A stretch of 8,490 bases of DNA from Planctomycetota bacterium (GTDB lineage Bacteria > Planctomycetota > Phycisphaerae > WQYP01): the NCBI GenBank assembly GCA_021818565.1, contig JAKATV010000458.1:1-8490 (forward strand), read 5' to 3'. The notes beneath the pieces are model-generated. The model was not told where the DNA came from. It did no database searches and worked only from the letters and a program-made list of their open reading frames with translations. Below, one piece after another: positions 1-6,507 of the stretch (its first letter is position 1; every line of letters begins with the position of its first letter). A program made the translations under genes and the position numbers.

Positions 1-12
1 CGAACAACGCAT
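1..12 (-). CDS. Probable start of the next operon gene (partial, 4 codons)
   Basis: An ATG on the minus strand (complement of 10-12) lies 6 nt after the stop of the large UxaA-like subunit, and an AAAGG-like stretch formed by the end of that stop codon and the following bases could serve as ribosome binding site. Only M-R-C-S can be read before the window ends. The tight spacing suggests that the operon continues leftward. The product cannot be judged, and a chance ATG remains possible. Confidence 0.3.
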
Positions 13-18
13 GAGCCT

Positions 19-1233
19 TTACGCCCGGCAGCCGATTTGTAAAAGTGGGGTATCCTGATGTTTGTACATGATAAAATATTCCCGATGCCCGAGGGATTCC
101 GGTTTGCTTAAAGCGCCTCCTGCAATATCGATCACCAAATTTTGTAATGCCTCTGCCGCCTGGTCCATGGTCATGCGGCCATCCAGCACGGCACCGGCAT
201 TAAAATCCATATCCTCCGCCATGCGCTTAAAGGTGTGGCTGTTGCCGGTGATTTTGATAAGTGGCGCAATGGGTGAACCGATCACGCTGCCGCGACCGGT
301 TACAAAAAGTACGATCTGGCAGCCGGCGCTGATTAAATCCATGATGCCTTCGGTATCATTGGGGTTGGTATAGCCAAAACTCATAAAGTGCGCATCAGGC
401 ACGCTGTCCATGAGCCACAGGCCGGCCCCGGGTGGTTCTTGGGAAACTTTTATCACGCCTTGAATATTCCGCGTACCGCTTTTGGCGAATGCCCCCATGC
501 TTTTTTCTTCAATGGTGGTTAAGCCCCCGGCGAAATTACCGGGTGATACGGAATATTGCCGCACGCTTTGGCAATACCGGACCGCTTTTTCATACGCTTC
601 ATCAAGCTGCCCGCGGGCCTGCGTTGAAGCGGCGCGGGATAAGATGATGTCTTTGAGTCCGATCATTTCCACAATTTCTTCGAAAATTGCTTTTCCGCCG
701 GCATCCACCAGTCGATCAAAAAACCGGCCCACCACTGGATTCCCCGCCAATCCGCTGGTTCCGTCCGATCCGCCGCATTCGCAGCCAATGCTCAAATCCG
801 CCAACGTCATGGGCACGCGCTGGGCGGTGCTGCGTATATGCTGCCGCAGGCGGGTAACAATCTGGATGCCTTTTTCAATCCCTGCGCGCGTACCCCCGGC
901 GTCCTGAATATAAAACCACTCCGCCGGCCGCCCGCTTTCGCGCACAACCTGGGCAATTTTTTCCGGTTGTGTATATTCGCACCCCAGCCCCACGCTTAAT
1001 ACCGCGCCGACATTCGGGTGCCGGGCCAGGGCCAGCATTAAACGCACGGCATACTGATTGTCATAACACCCGGGAAAGCCGATAACATGCACATCCTCCT
1101 GATCTTTGGCAATGGCATGAGACACATGGCCGGCGCATTCCACCGTGTAAATCACCAGTACAATATTTCGCACGCCCTTGCGACCGTCCGGCCGCAGGTA
1201 TCCCTGCCATGTTTGCGGTAAGGTATTATTCAT
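19..1233 (-). CDS. UxaA-family hydratase, large (catalytic) subunit
   Basis: A 404-residue protein of the altronate dehydratase C-terminal family, which removes water (or, in the sulfolactate relatives, sulfite) from sugar-acid-like hydroxy acids using an iron centre. Family marks are an N-terminal GYxRPDGRxGVRN (11-23), GFPGC (52-56), GLGCEYTQPEK (83-92), the signature SIGCECGGSDGTSGLAGNP (148-166), acidic residues E185/E186, and GRGSVIGSPIAPLIKITGN (313-331). The C-terminal GHREYFIMYK matches the usual family ending. Conserved cysteines 56, 85 and 151 are candidate iron ligands. In E. coli UxaA the SAF domain and this domain are one chain; here they are two genes. The ATG at 1233 is preferred over an upstream start at 1290 because the family begins about ten residues before GYxRPDG and because this ATG overlaps the small subunit's stop (ATGAATAA, 8 nt), favouring coupled translation. 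The substrate is uncertain: altronate, another sugar acid, or (2R)-sulfolactate (SuyB-like). Confidence 0.88.
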   Translation of the reverse strand: MNNTLPQTWQGYLRPDGRKGVRNIVLVIYTVECAGHVSHAIAKDQEDVHVIGFPGCYDNQYAVRLMLALARHPNVGAVLSVGLGCEYTQPEKIAQVVRESGRPAEWFYIQDAGGTRAGIEKGIQIVTRLRQHIRSTAQRVPMTLADLSIGCECGGSDGTSGLAGNPVVGRFFDRLVDAGGKAIFEEIVEMIGLKDIILSRAASTQARGQLDEAYEKAVRYCQSVRQYSVSPGNFAGGLTTIEEKSMGAFAKSGTRNIQGVIKVSQEPPGAGLWLMDSVPDAHFMSFGYTNPNDTEGIMDLISAGCQIVLFVTGRGSVIGSPIAPLIKITGNSHTFKRMAEDMDFNAGAVLDGRMTMDQAAEALQNLVIDIAGGALSKPESLGHREYFIMYKHQDTPLLQIGCRA

Positions 1234-1555
1234 AACGTGTGTCCGTGGCGGCCCCCGTGTGCACGTCCAGCGTTCCAGAGCGTTGATCAAATTGACTTAT
1301 ACAATTATGCAAATGCACCCATCTTCCCCTGAAAATATGTTCGCCGGCCGTTCCTATCGCCACACCATATTTTATTACCGGAGCTCCACACGCAATATCC
1401 ATAACCGCGACTTTATGCCCCAATGCCATGTTTTCTCCAACGGTCAGCATAGCGCCGCCGCCCGCGCCAAGAATCTCCACGAGCGCGCCATTATCGGCGT
1501 TATCCAGCATGGTGGCCACGTTGTCCGCGGGATGAATGACAAAACATCGTGCCAT
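1226..1555 (-). CDS. UxaA-family hydratase, small SAF-domain subunit
   Basis: A 109-residue protein matching the N-terminal SAF domain of altronate dehydratases. It starts MARCFVIHPADNVA, close to the usual family opening, and carries the central GHKVAVMDIACGAPVIKYGVAIG block (45-67 approximately) followed by HLHN, both typical. In split systems this small subunit pairs with the large subunit encoded immediately downstream, with which it shares an 8-nt overlap. The ATG at 1555 is chosen because it fits the family N terminus and has AAAGGA about 12 nt upstream; a GTG at 1582 is in frame but has no ribosome binding site and would add nine unmatched residues. The last ~15 residues (from DVHTG) are a short tail beyond the domain. 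The gene follows hflX after only 36 nt, so it probably shares that transcript. The same two-gene layout is used by (2R)-sulfolactate sulfo-lyase (SuyA/SuyB), so the substrate is open. Confidence 0.85.
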   Translation of the reverse strand: MARCFVIHPADNVATMLDNADNGALVEILGAGGGAMLTVGENMALGHKVAVMDIACGAPVIKYGVAIGTAGEHIFRGRWVHLHNCISQFDQRSGTLDVHTGAATDTRYE

Positions 1556-1591
1556 GGTTGCGTCTGATCCTTTGAAAATCACTGCGCCATT

Positions 1592-3010
1592 TTACATGCC
1601 TGGCTTAGCTACGCGAGGTTCACCAAAATCCGCGGGCAATAATTGCGAAACCAGCAGCGGTGCCGGGCCGTGGCTGCCGCCGTTATTGTTGTGAATCGGC
1701 TGTTGCCACAGGATTTCCGGATGGCGGGCATGATTATACATCTGTTGCATGATACGCGAACTGATGTGTACTTCCAGCACCACCCGATTGGCGACCAATT
1801 CATAATCGCGGGCCAGCACGGTGGCAAATTTTTCCAGAAATGTTATGCCCTTGCTGTCTGAAAGCGGCACCGATATTCGGGCGTGCAGCAACTCGCCAAG
1901 CATCGTGCTAAGGACCAATTCGGTAAGCCGGGCGACGCCTTCGCCGGATTTAGCGCTGACCGCTAGCGCGCTGGGAAATTTAAGTTTCCAGAATGCCAGA
2001 TCATCCGGCGACGCAACCGCATCGATTTTATTTAAAAGCAGCTGCGCGCGTTGATTGCCGCAACCAATGTCCATCAGCACTTTCTGCACGCTGATCAACT
2101 GCTGCATGGCATGGGGATGGGACACATCCAGAACCACCAGAAGCAGATCGGCGTCGGTGGCTTCCTCTAAAGTTGCTTTGAATGACGCCACGAGATGGTG
2201 GGGCAGATCACGCACAAACCCCACGGTATCCGACAACAATCCGCTGTGGGCGCTGGCCAGACGCCATTGCCGCGTTTTAGTATCCAATGTGGCAAAAAGC
2301 TTGTCTTCCACAAATGTTCCCGCTCCGGTCAGCGTGTTGAACATCGTGCTCTTGCCGGCATTGGTGTAGCCTACCAGACTGACCGTGAAATGCTGTTCTT
2401 TCCGGGTAGAGACTTCCCGGCTTTTGCGATCCTGTACCTGGGCAATGCGCTTTTTCAAATCGGAAACTTTGTCCCGCACCAGGCGTCGGTCAATTTCCAA
2501 CTGCATTTCACCGGGGCCGCGGGCACCGACTCCGGCTCCGGCACCGGCACCGATGCGCTCCAGATGCGCCCACATGTGCCGGAGGCGCGGATAGGTATAT
2601 TCCAGCTGCGCCAGCGCTACCTGCAATTGAGCTTCATGGGTTCTGGCCCGTGTACCGAAAATATCGAGAATCAATTCACTGCGATCCAGAACTTTGCAGT
2701 CACAAATCTTTTCCAGATCACGCAACTGGTTAGGCGACATGTCATTGTCAAATATCACCACCTCCGCGCCATGCACTTTGACCATGCGCCCGATTTCTTC
2801 CGCTTTGCCCCGGCCGATATAGGTTCCGGGATCAATGCTTTGTCGCTGCTGAATAACACGCTCAATAACCTCGGCTCCGGCGGTGGTGGCCAAGCTGGCT
2901 AATTCTCCCAGCGGATCGCGCGGATCAGCCGTTGAGTCCGGCAGCAGAACTCCCACGAGAATCGCCTTTTCCCGATGGACGGATAATTCGGTGCGATGAT
3001 CTTTAGACAA
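1592..3010 (-). CDS. hflX: GTPase HflX (ribosome-associated)
   Basis: HflX binds the 50S subunit or stalled 70S ribosomes and uses GTP to split them, mainly under stress. Numbered from the TTG at 3010 (472 residues): an N-terminal nucleotide-binding HflX domain with the YIGRGKAEEI motif near 64-73 and RARTHEAQLQVALAQL near 121-136; the linker GARGPGEMQLEIDRR (162-176); then the GTPase domain with G1 GYTNAGKS (214-221), G3 DTVGF (261-265), G4 NKID (327-330) and G5 SAKSG (352-356). A C-terminal tail of about 35 residues, rich in N, G, H and P, follows the last structured part. TTG 3010 is favoured because it has an AGGAG 10 nt upstream and gives a family-like short N terminus. The alternative is GTG 3112, 7 nt after pdxA, which adds 34 residues without family resemblance but has a TAAGGGGTG ribosome-binding-like stretch. 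The linker contains an unusual Gly-Ala run (see findings). It is co-oriented and probably cotranscribed with pdxA and ribE. Confidence 0.93.
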   Translation of the reverse strand: MSKDHRTELSVHREKAILVGVLLPDSTADPRDPLGELASLATTAGAEVIERVIQQRQSIDPGTYIGRGKAEEIGRMVKVHGAEVVIFDNDMSPNQLRDLEKICDCKVLDRSELILDIFGTRARTHEAQLQVALAQLEYTYPRLRHMWAHLERIGAGAGAGVGARGPGEMQLEIDRRLVRDKVSDLKKRIAQVQDRKSREVSTRKEQHFTVSLVGYTNAGKSTMFNTLTGAGTFVEDKLFATLDTKTRQWRLASAHSGLLSDTVGFVRDLPHHLVASFKATLEEATDADLLLVVLDVSHPHAMQQLISVQKVLMDIGCGNQRAQLLLNKIDAVASPDDLAFWKLKFPSALAVSAKSGEGVARLTELVLSTMLGELLHARISVPLSDSKGITFLEKFATVLARDYELVANRVVLEVHISSRIMQQMYNHARHPEILWQQPIHNNNGGSHGPAPLLVSQLLPADFGEPRVAKPGM

Positions 3011-3119
3011 GCGTTGAAAACTCCTGAAATATACCGGTGTTCTTTCGTAAATATCTCCGCCGGTGCATGGCGCGTGCTTTTGTGACCCGTTGGGTAATTG
3101 ATAGACCGGCACCCACCCC

Positions 3120-4220
3120 TTACTGTGAATCGGGCGTGCGATGTTCGATCCGGCTTTTCCGGCTCTGCGCCGCGATTCGGCACGCCATGGTCAGGGCCGC
3201 CTTCATGCTGCCCGGATCAGCCTTATTTTTGCCCACAATATCAAACGCGGTACCGTGGTCCACACTGGTTCGAATTATCGGCAGGCCCAGCGTCAAATTG
3301 ACGCTGTTGTTAAAATCGAGCAGTTTCACGGGTATCAACCCCTGGTCATGATACATCGCCACGACCAGATCATAGCCGCCTTTCGCCGCTTTATAAAAAA
3401 TGGTGTCGGCACTGAAGGGGCCTTGGGCGTCAATACCATGTTGGCGGGCCATGAGTATTGCCGGCTCGATAATCCGCTTCTCTTCATCCCCAAATTGCCC
3501 ATTTTCACTCGCGTGGGGGTTTAATCCGCACACCGCAATCCGTGGGTGCTCAATACCGAACCAATCTTTAAGTGCCTGATGCGCCAGATCAATGGGATCA
3601 AATACCGTGCCGATTTTAAAACTATGGCGCAGCTCGAAAAGAGCTTCATGAATCGTGCACAGCACCACCCGCAAACCTTTGTGTAATTCAGGCACCGTCG
3701 TACCCGGCGGCAGACCTCCCGATACCGCCGCAGGAGCATTGGCCGCAAACATCATGGCATATCGCCGGGCGTTGGTTTTTTCAGCCAGTAGTTCCGTGTG
3801 GCCTGGCCATCGGGTGTAGCCGGCAAGTTTCCAGCTTTCCTTACAGATCGGCCCGGTGACTATGGCGTCAATCTGATTTTTTCGTGCCGCATCAATGGCA
3901 TCGGTAACAAATTTCATCGATGCCAAGCCCCCTTGTTTGGATGCGGCCCGCACGTCCATTCCCAAGAAGGAGAATTCGTCATAATCCAGCACCACCACGT
4001 CATGGTCGTAGGGACGCAGGCGTTCATGTTGATCGCGCCACCAGAAAGGTTCAATTTCCGCAAGGTCAGCGCAGTACGCCAACAGCTCATTAAAGCCAAA
4101 TACCACAAACCGGCCCATTTTGCGTATTTCCGGATCGGATAAAGCCTTGACAATAACTTCGGCACCGATACCCGCGGGGTCGCCCATGGTTATGCCGATG
4201 GTGGGAAGGTAAGCGGTCAT
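3120..4220 (-). CDS. pdxA: PdxA-family 4-hydroxythreonine-4-phosphate dehydrogenase
   Basis: PdxA oxidises 4-phosphohydroxy-L-threonine with NAD(P) on the DXP-dependent route to pyridoxal 5'-phosphate. The 366-residue protein shows TMGDPAGIGAEV (11-22), VTGPICKES (121-129), GHTE (140-143), CTIHEALF around H191, CGLNPHASENG (231-241), AMYHDQGLIPVK (288-299) and RTSVDHGTAFDIVGKNKAD (317-335). H141, H191 and H291 sit where the three metal-binding histidines of PdxA are expected. Its ATG overlaps the ribE stop by 4 nt (ATGA), so translation is probably coupled. It is longer than E. coli PdxA (about 330 residues), partly through an insertion of about 20 residues (160-181), plus a basic C-terminal tail. 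The related PdxA2 enzymes act on phosphorylated four-carbon sugar acids; no DUF1537 kinase is in the window, so the vitamin B6 role is preferred but not proven. Confidence 0.93.
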   Translation of the reverse strand: MTAYLPTIGITMGDPAGIGAEVIVKALSDPEIRKMGRFVVFGFNELLAYCADLAEIEPFWWRDQHERLRPYDHDVVVLDYDEFSFLGMDVRAASKQGGLASMKFVTDAIDAARKNQIDAIVTGPICKESWKLAGYTRWPGHTELLAEKTNARRYAMMFAANAPAAVSGGLPPGTTVPELHKGLRVVLCTIHEALFELRHSFKIGTVFDPIDLAHQALKDWFGIEHPRIAVCGLNPHASENGQFGDEEKRIIEPAILMARQHGIDAQGPFSADTIFYKAAKGGYDLVVAMYHDQGLIPVKLLDFNNSVNLTLGLPIIRTSVDHGTAFDIVGKNKADPGSMKAALTMACRIAAQSRKSRIEHRTPDSQ

Positions 4221-4876
4221 GGTGTCGCCCCGATCATCTGATCCGCCGGGTTGGCGGCCATGCGCTGCAGGGCTGCGGGATCAAGATGTTTGAGATAATT
4301 TACAATCGTGCGGGTTAAAATATCGGTTTCAATATTCACCCGGCTGCCGATTTTCAACCCTCCCAGTGTGGTCTTCTCTCGGGTCAGCTCAATGACCGCC
4401 ACGCTGAATGTATTGGAATCCACCGTAGCGATGGTCATGCTTACGCCATCAATCGCAATGCTTCCCTTGGGTACAATCATATTGCGGCACATGTCTGGAA
4501 GCGAAAAAACAATTCGCCAGTCACCGGGGACGGCATTGACTTTGACCACCTCGGTCACGGCATCCACGTGCCCTTGTACAAAATGGCCGCCCAGCAAATC
4601 ACCCGCCCGAAGTGAGCGTTCGAGATTTACCGCATCGCCCGGGTGTTTATCGCCCAGACTGGTTACGGCCATGGTTTCACGCACGGCGTCAAATTCCAAT
4701 CTTTGCCCCGGTTCAATGCGCACCAAACTCAGGCATACGCCGGAGATGGCGATGCTTTCACCCACTTCAAAAGTAGCAGGCCCTAAGTCTGTGGCATCTA
4801 AGACGATACGCCGACCCCGCGGCGTATCCATGACCGCCTGAATTGTTCCCACCGCTTGTATCAAGCCCGTAAACAT
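4217..4876 (-). CDS. ribE: Riboflavin synthase alpha chain
   Basis: This enzyme dismutates two 6,7-dimethyl-8-ribityllumazine molecules into riboflavin and the pyrimidinedione that is recycled. The 219-residue protein has the two tandem lumazine-binding domains: domain 1 from MFTGLI, with GVCLS containing C48 and ET-(x)n-NLERSL; domain 2 from GGHFVQGHVD (96-105), with KGSIAIDGVSMT (137-148, T148) and VNIETDIL (180-187). These match the known E. coli residues C48 and T148. The segment usually written IPxTxExTTLG reads IELTREKTTLG here, so the proline is lost. The C-terminal ~20 residues form a family-variable tail. The start is fixed by the highly conserved MFTGLI. No Shine-Dalgarno sequence is visible upstream, and a perfect inverted repeat lies 8 nt before the start. 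The stop overlaps the pdxA start (ATGA). No FMN riboswitch is present upstream; the other riboflavin genes are not in the window. The gene is also called ribC or ribE depending on the species. Confidence 0.95.
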   Translation of the reverse strand: MFTGLIQAVGTIQAVMDTPRGRRIVLDATDLGPATFEVGESIAISGVCLSLVRIEPGQRLEFDAVRETMAVTSLGDKHPGDAVNLERSLRAGDLLGGHFVQGHVDAVTEVVKVNAVPGDWRIVFSLPDMCRNMIVPKGSIAIDGVSMTIATVDSNTFSVAVIELTREKTTLGGLKIGSRVNIETDILTRTIVNYLKHLDPAALQRMAANPADQMIGATP

Positions 4877-4882
4877 GCCCGT

Positions 4883-4888
4883 ATTTTA
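4883..4888 (-). promoter_or_regulatory. Possible -10 element placing ribE on a leaderless mRNA
   Basis: TAAAAT on the minus strand matches five of six bases of the sigma70 -10 box and ends six bases before the ribE ATG, so transcription would begin at or next to the A of the start codon. No good -35 box is seen at 16-18 bp (GAGAAT at best), and the inverted repeat overlaps the box. The idea is supported mainly by the absence of a ribosome binding site for ribE. Confidence 0.25.
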
Positions 4889-4906
4889 CACCATTGCCGG
4901 TGTAAA
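4885..4906. repeat. Perfect 8-bp inverted repeat between fic and ribE
   Basis: TTTACACC and GGTGTAAA are exact reverse complements separated by six bases (ATTGCC). The element fills most of the 39-nt gap between the fic stop and the ribE start. No T-run follows on either strand, so it does not look like an intrinsic terminator. It could be a protein-binding operator or an RNA hairpin at the ribE translation start. Confidence 0.7.
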
Positions 4907-4915
4907 TTCTCGCCG

Positions 4916-6421
4916 TTACGCGCCCAGCCCCTTCCGCCAGTAGTCCAATCCCTTGAGAATTGCGGAATTTGCCCATTTTCTAAATGTTTCCGCGACCTTC
5001 GTCGGGTCTTGGTCGTAGGTGAAATAAAAAGGCTCATCAATCAACGCACGAATCTCGCTTATCTCTGATTTCCCCTCGTCCGTGGGCTGCTTCGTGTACG
5101 CCATGGCGGAACAAACCAGCACGCCGTCGGAGTTACCGCCGATGCCATGGAACGCGAAGAGTAATTCCGTCCGCAGGGGGGACAATTGACCGGTGGAAGA
5201 TATAACAAGCCGCGCCCATGCCTGGTACACCTGCTGGTTGGCGTAATAGCCCAAAGCTTGTGCGCAGCTAACAATCTGAAATCTATGAAAATTTACGCTT
5301 GGGGCGTCCTTAGGGTTACGCCGATTAGCTTGATCCGCAAAGGCTTGGACATGAAGAGAACCAAGGGATCTATTGATCTCCACGGCGTTATCGGCAAGCT
5401 GTTGACTCACTATCTCATATAATGCGTCTCCAGTTTTCAATATTTCCATTTTTTGGGTTCGCACGATCTGGAGCTGTTGCGTGAGCTTGTTTTTGATAGC
5501 GCCGAGTACGGACTTCATGGCAGTTGCTTCACCAGCCGTCTCCTCGCTTAGGCTCATTGCCTGCCGGACCGACCGGGTCTGAAGGGTACAGAATAAATGG
5601 ATCAGGGGCATTAAGTCCCCGCTGTCAGCGGATCGCAATGCATTGATATAATCCATTCTTTCATTGCGTGTCACTACCAGAGGAAACCACTTATGCTTAA
5701 GCAAAACTAAGGTCGCAAGGCATCGCGCCACGCGGCCATTTCCATCGGTAAAGGGATGTATCAGCGTAAAACGATGATGCAGCCACGCCGCTTCAATTTC
5801 CGGAGGCACTCCATTTTTTTCATGCTCTGCGTGCATCTGCAAAAGGCGATCCATTTCAGATTCAACATGCTCGGGGGGGCAAAATTCAAAGATAAAATCG
5901 TCAGGGCCTTCGACGTTGTTTTTCAAGCTTTTCCAGACGCCGCGCGGCAGTTCCCTTTGTACGCGCTGCCCAAGGGTATCAATCGCGTCGTAATGGCTCT
6001 GATTGGCGGTCAACACTGCGTGCAGTTCCTTCAGATACGATTTACTAAGGGGTCTGTTGCCGGAGATAAATTGATACAGCCCTTCAATGGCATTGTATTG
6101 GTCCTTAATCACCGCGACTACTTCGCTGACCGATCGGTCAGTATCGCCACTGGATATGAAAGCCGCATCCAAGCCTTGCTCAATGAGGGTTTTAGTGGCA
6201 CCGTCACTAATGGAATAAAGCCGCTCGAGTACGCCGGTTTCAATCGCCCATTGTCGTCGTAATTTGATCAGGAAAGTCTTATAGGCATCGCTGTCCTGCA
6301 TGCTAATCGCTTGTTTTTGCCATGCCCCTACCAGTGTTTCCGTCTGGTCGTGACGCAGGGATTGCCATTCCGGCGGCAGGTCTTGTATCTCCTTCCAATA
6401 ATTCGATTTGACTTCAACCAT
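4916..6421 (-). CDS. Stand-alone Fic-domain protein (putative AMP-transferase)
   Basis: Fic proteins usually transfer AMP from ATP to a hydroxyl side chain of a target protein. The 501-residue protein carries the complete catalytic motif HPFTDGNGRVAR (222-233), fitting HxFx(D/E)GNGRxxR, with catalytic H222. Upstream, residues 58-62 (WAIET), followed by GVLERLYSI and an IEQG segment, occupy the place of the N-terminal alpha-helix that in many Fic proteins holds an inhibitory glutamate; E61 is the candidate, but the canonical (S/T)xxxE(G/N) wording is not exact. Residues ~125-145 correspond to the flap side that positions the target. The C-terminal part (about 290-501) has no domain I recognise: it starts with a helical stretch and ends with a compact alpha/beta-looking segment (FHGIGGNSDGVLVCSAMAY). 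ATG 6421 is chosen because GGAGA lies 8 nt upstream; an in-frame GTG at 6484 coincides with a promoter -35 box and has no ribosome binding site. No antitoxin gene is adjacent. The target is unknown. Confidence 0.9.
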   Translation of the reverse strand: MVEVKSNYWKEIQDLPPEWQSLRHDQTETLVGAWQKQAISMQDSDAYKTFLIKLRRQWAIETGVLERLYSISDGATKTLIEQGLDAAFISSGDTDRSVSEVVAVIKDQYNAIEGLYQFISGNRPLSKSYLKELHAVLTANQSHYDAIDTLGQRVQRELPRGVWKSLKNNVEGPDDFIFEFCPPEHVESEMDRLLQMHAEHEKNGVPPEIEAAWLHHRFTLIHPFTDGNGRVARCLATLVLLKHKWFPLVVTRNERMDYINALRSADSGDLMPLIHLFCTLQTRSVRQAMSLSEETAGEATAMKSVLGAIKNKLTQQLQIVRTQKMEILKTGDALYEIVSQQLADNAVEINRSLGSLHVQAFADQANRRNPKDAPSVNFHRFQIVSCAQALGYYANQQVYQAWARLVISSTGQLSPLRTELLFAFHGIGGNSDGVLVCSAMAYTKQPTDEGKSEISEIRALIDEPFYFTYDQDPTKVAETFRKWANSAILKGLDYWRKGLGA

Positions 6422-6455
6422 GAACTGCTTCTCCAATGGTCGTTGCAAAGAAAAG

Positions 6456-6484
6456 ATTTTACCCGGTTCCTGCCGAATCGTCAC
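6456..6484 (-). promoter_or_regulatory. Promoter of the fic gene
   Basis: On the minus strand GTGACG (complement of 6479-6484) is followed after 17 bp by TAAAAT (complement of 6456-6461). This matches the sigma70 consensus at four and five of six positions with optimal spacing. Transcription would start near 6449, leaving a leader of about 28 nt that contains the GGAGA ribosome binding site before ATG 6421. This places fic in its own transcription unit and argues against the upstream GTG start. Confidence 0.6.
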
Positions 6485-6486
6485 AG

Positions 6487-6507
6487 CTTATAAATTACTT
6501 ATAAATT
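6487..6507. repeat. Tandem direct repeat CTTATAAATT, 11-bp period
   Basis: Two identical copies of CTTATAAATT (6487-6496 and 6498-6507) are separated by one base, so they repeat with one helical turn. They span the stop codon of the upstream membrane protein and lie directly upstream of the fic -35 box. The A/T-rich phased pair could act as an UP element or a regulator site for fic; it may also be chance. Confidence 0.55.

Noticed and set aside
2195..2902. Long plus-strand open frame (235 codons) opposite hflX
   Set aside because: It is antisense to the strongly conserved hflX GTPase and N-terminal domains, shows no recognisable domain, and has no promoter or ribosome binding site. It is a shadow of the coding strand.
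4308..4841. Plus-strand open frame (177 codons) opposite ribE
   Set aside because: It lies wholly within ribE on the other strand; its Ser/Thr-rich composition is the mirror of ribE codons and nothing supports expression.
4877..4915. FMN riboswitch or intrinsic terminator before ribE
   Set aside because: The 39-nt gap is far too short for an FMN riboswitch, and neither strand has a T-run after the inverted repeat.
6422..6484. N-terminal extension of the Fic protein from GTG 6484
   Set aside because: The GTG is part of a -35-like box, there is no ribosome binding site before it, and ATG 6421 has GGAGA at a good distance.
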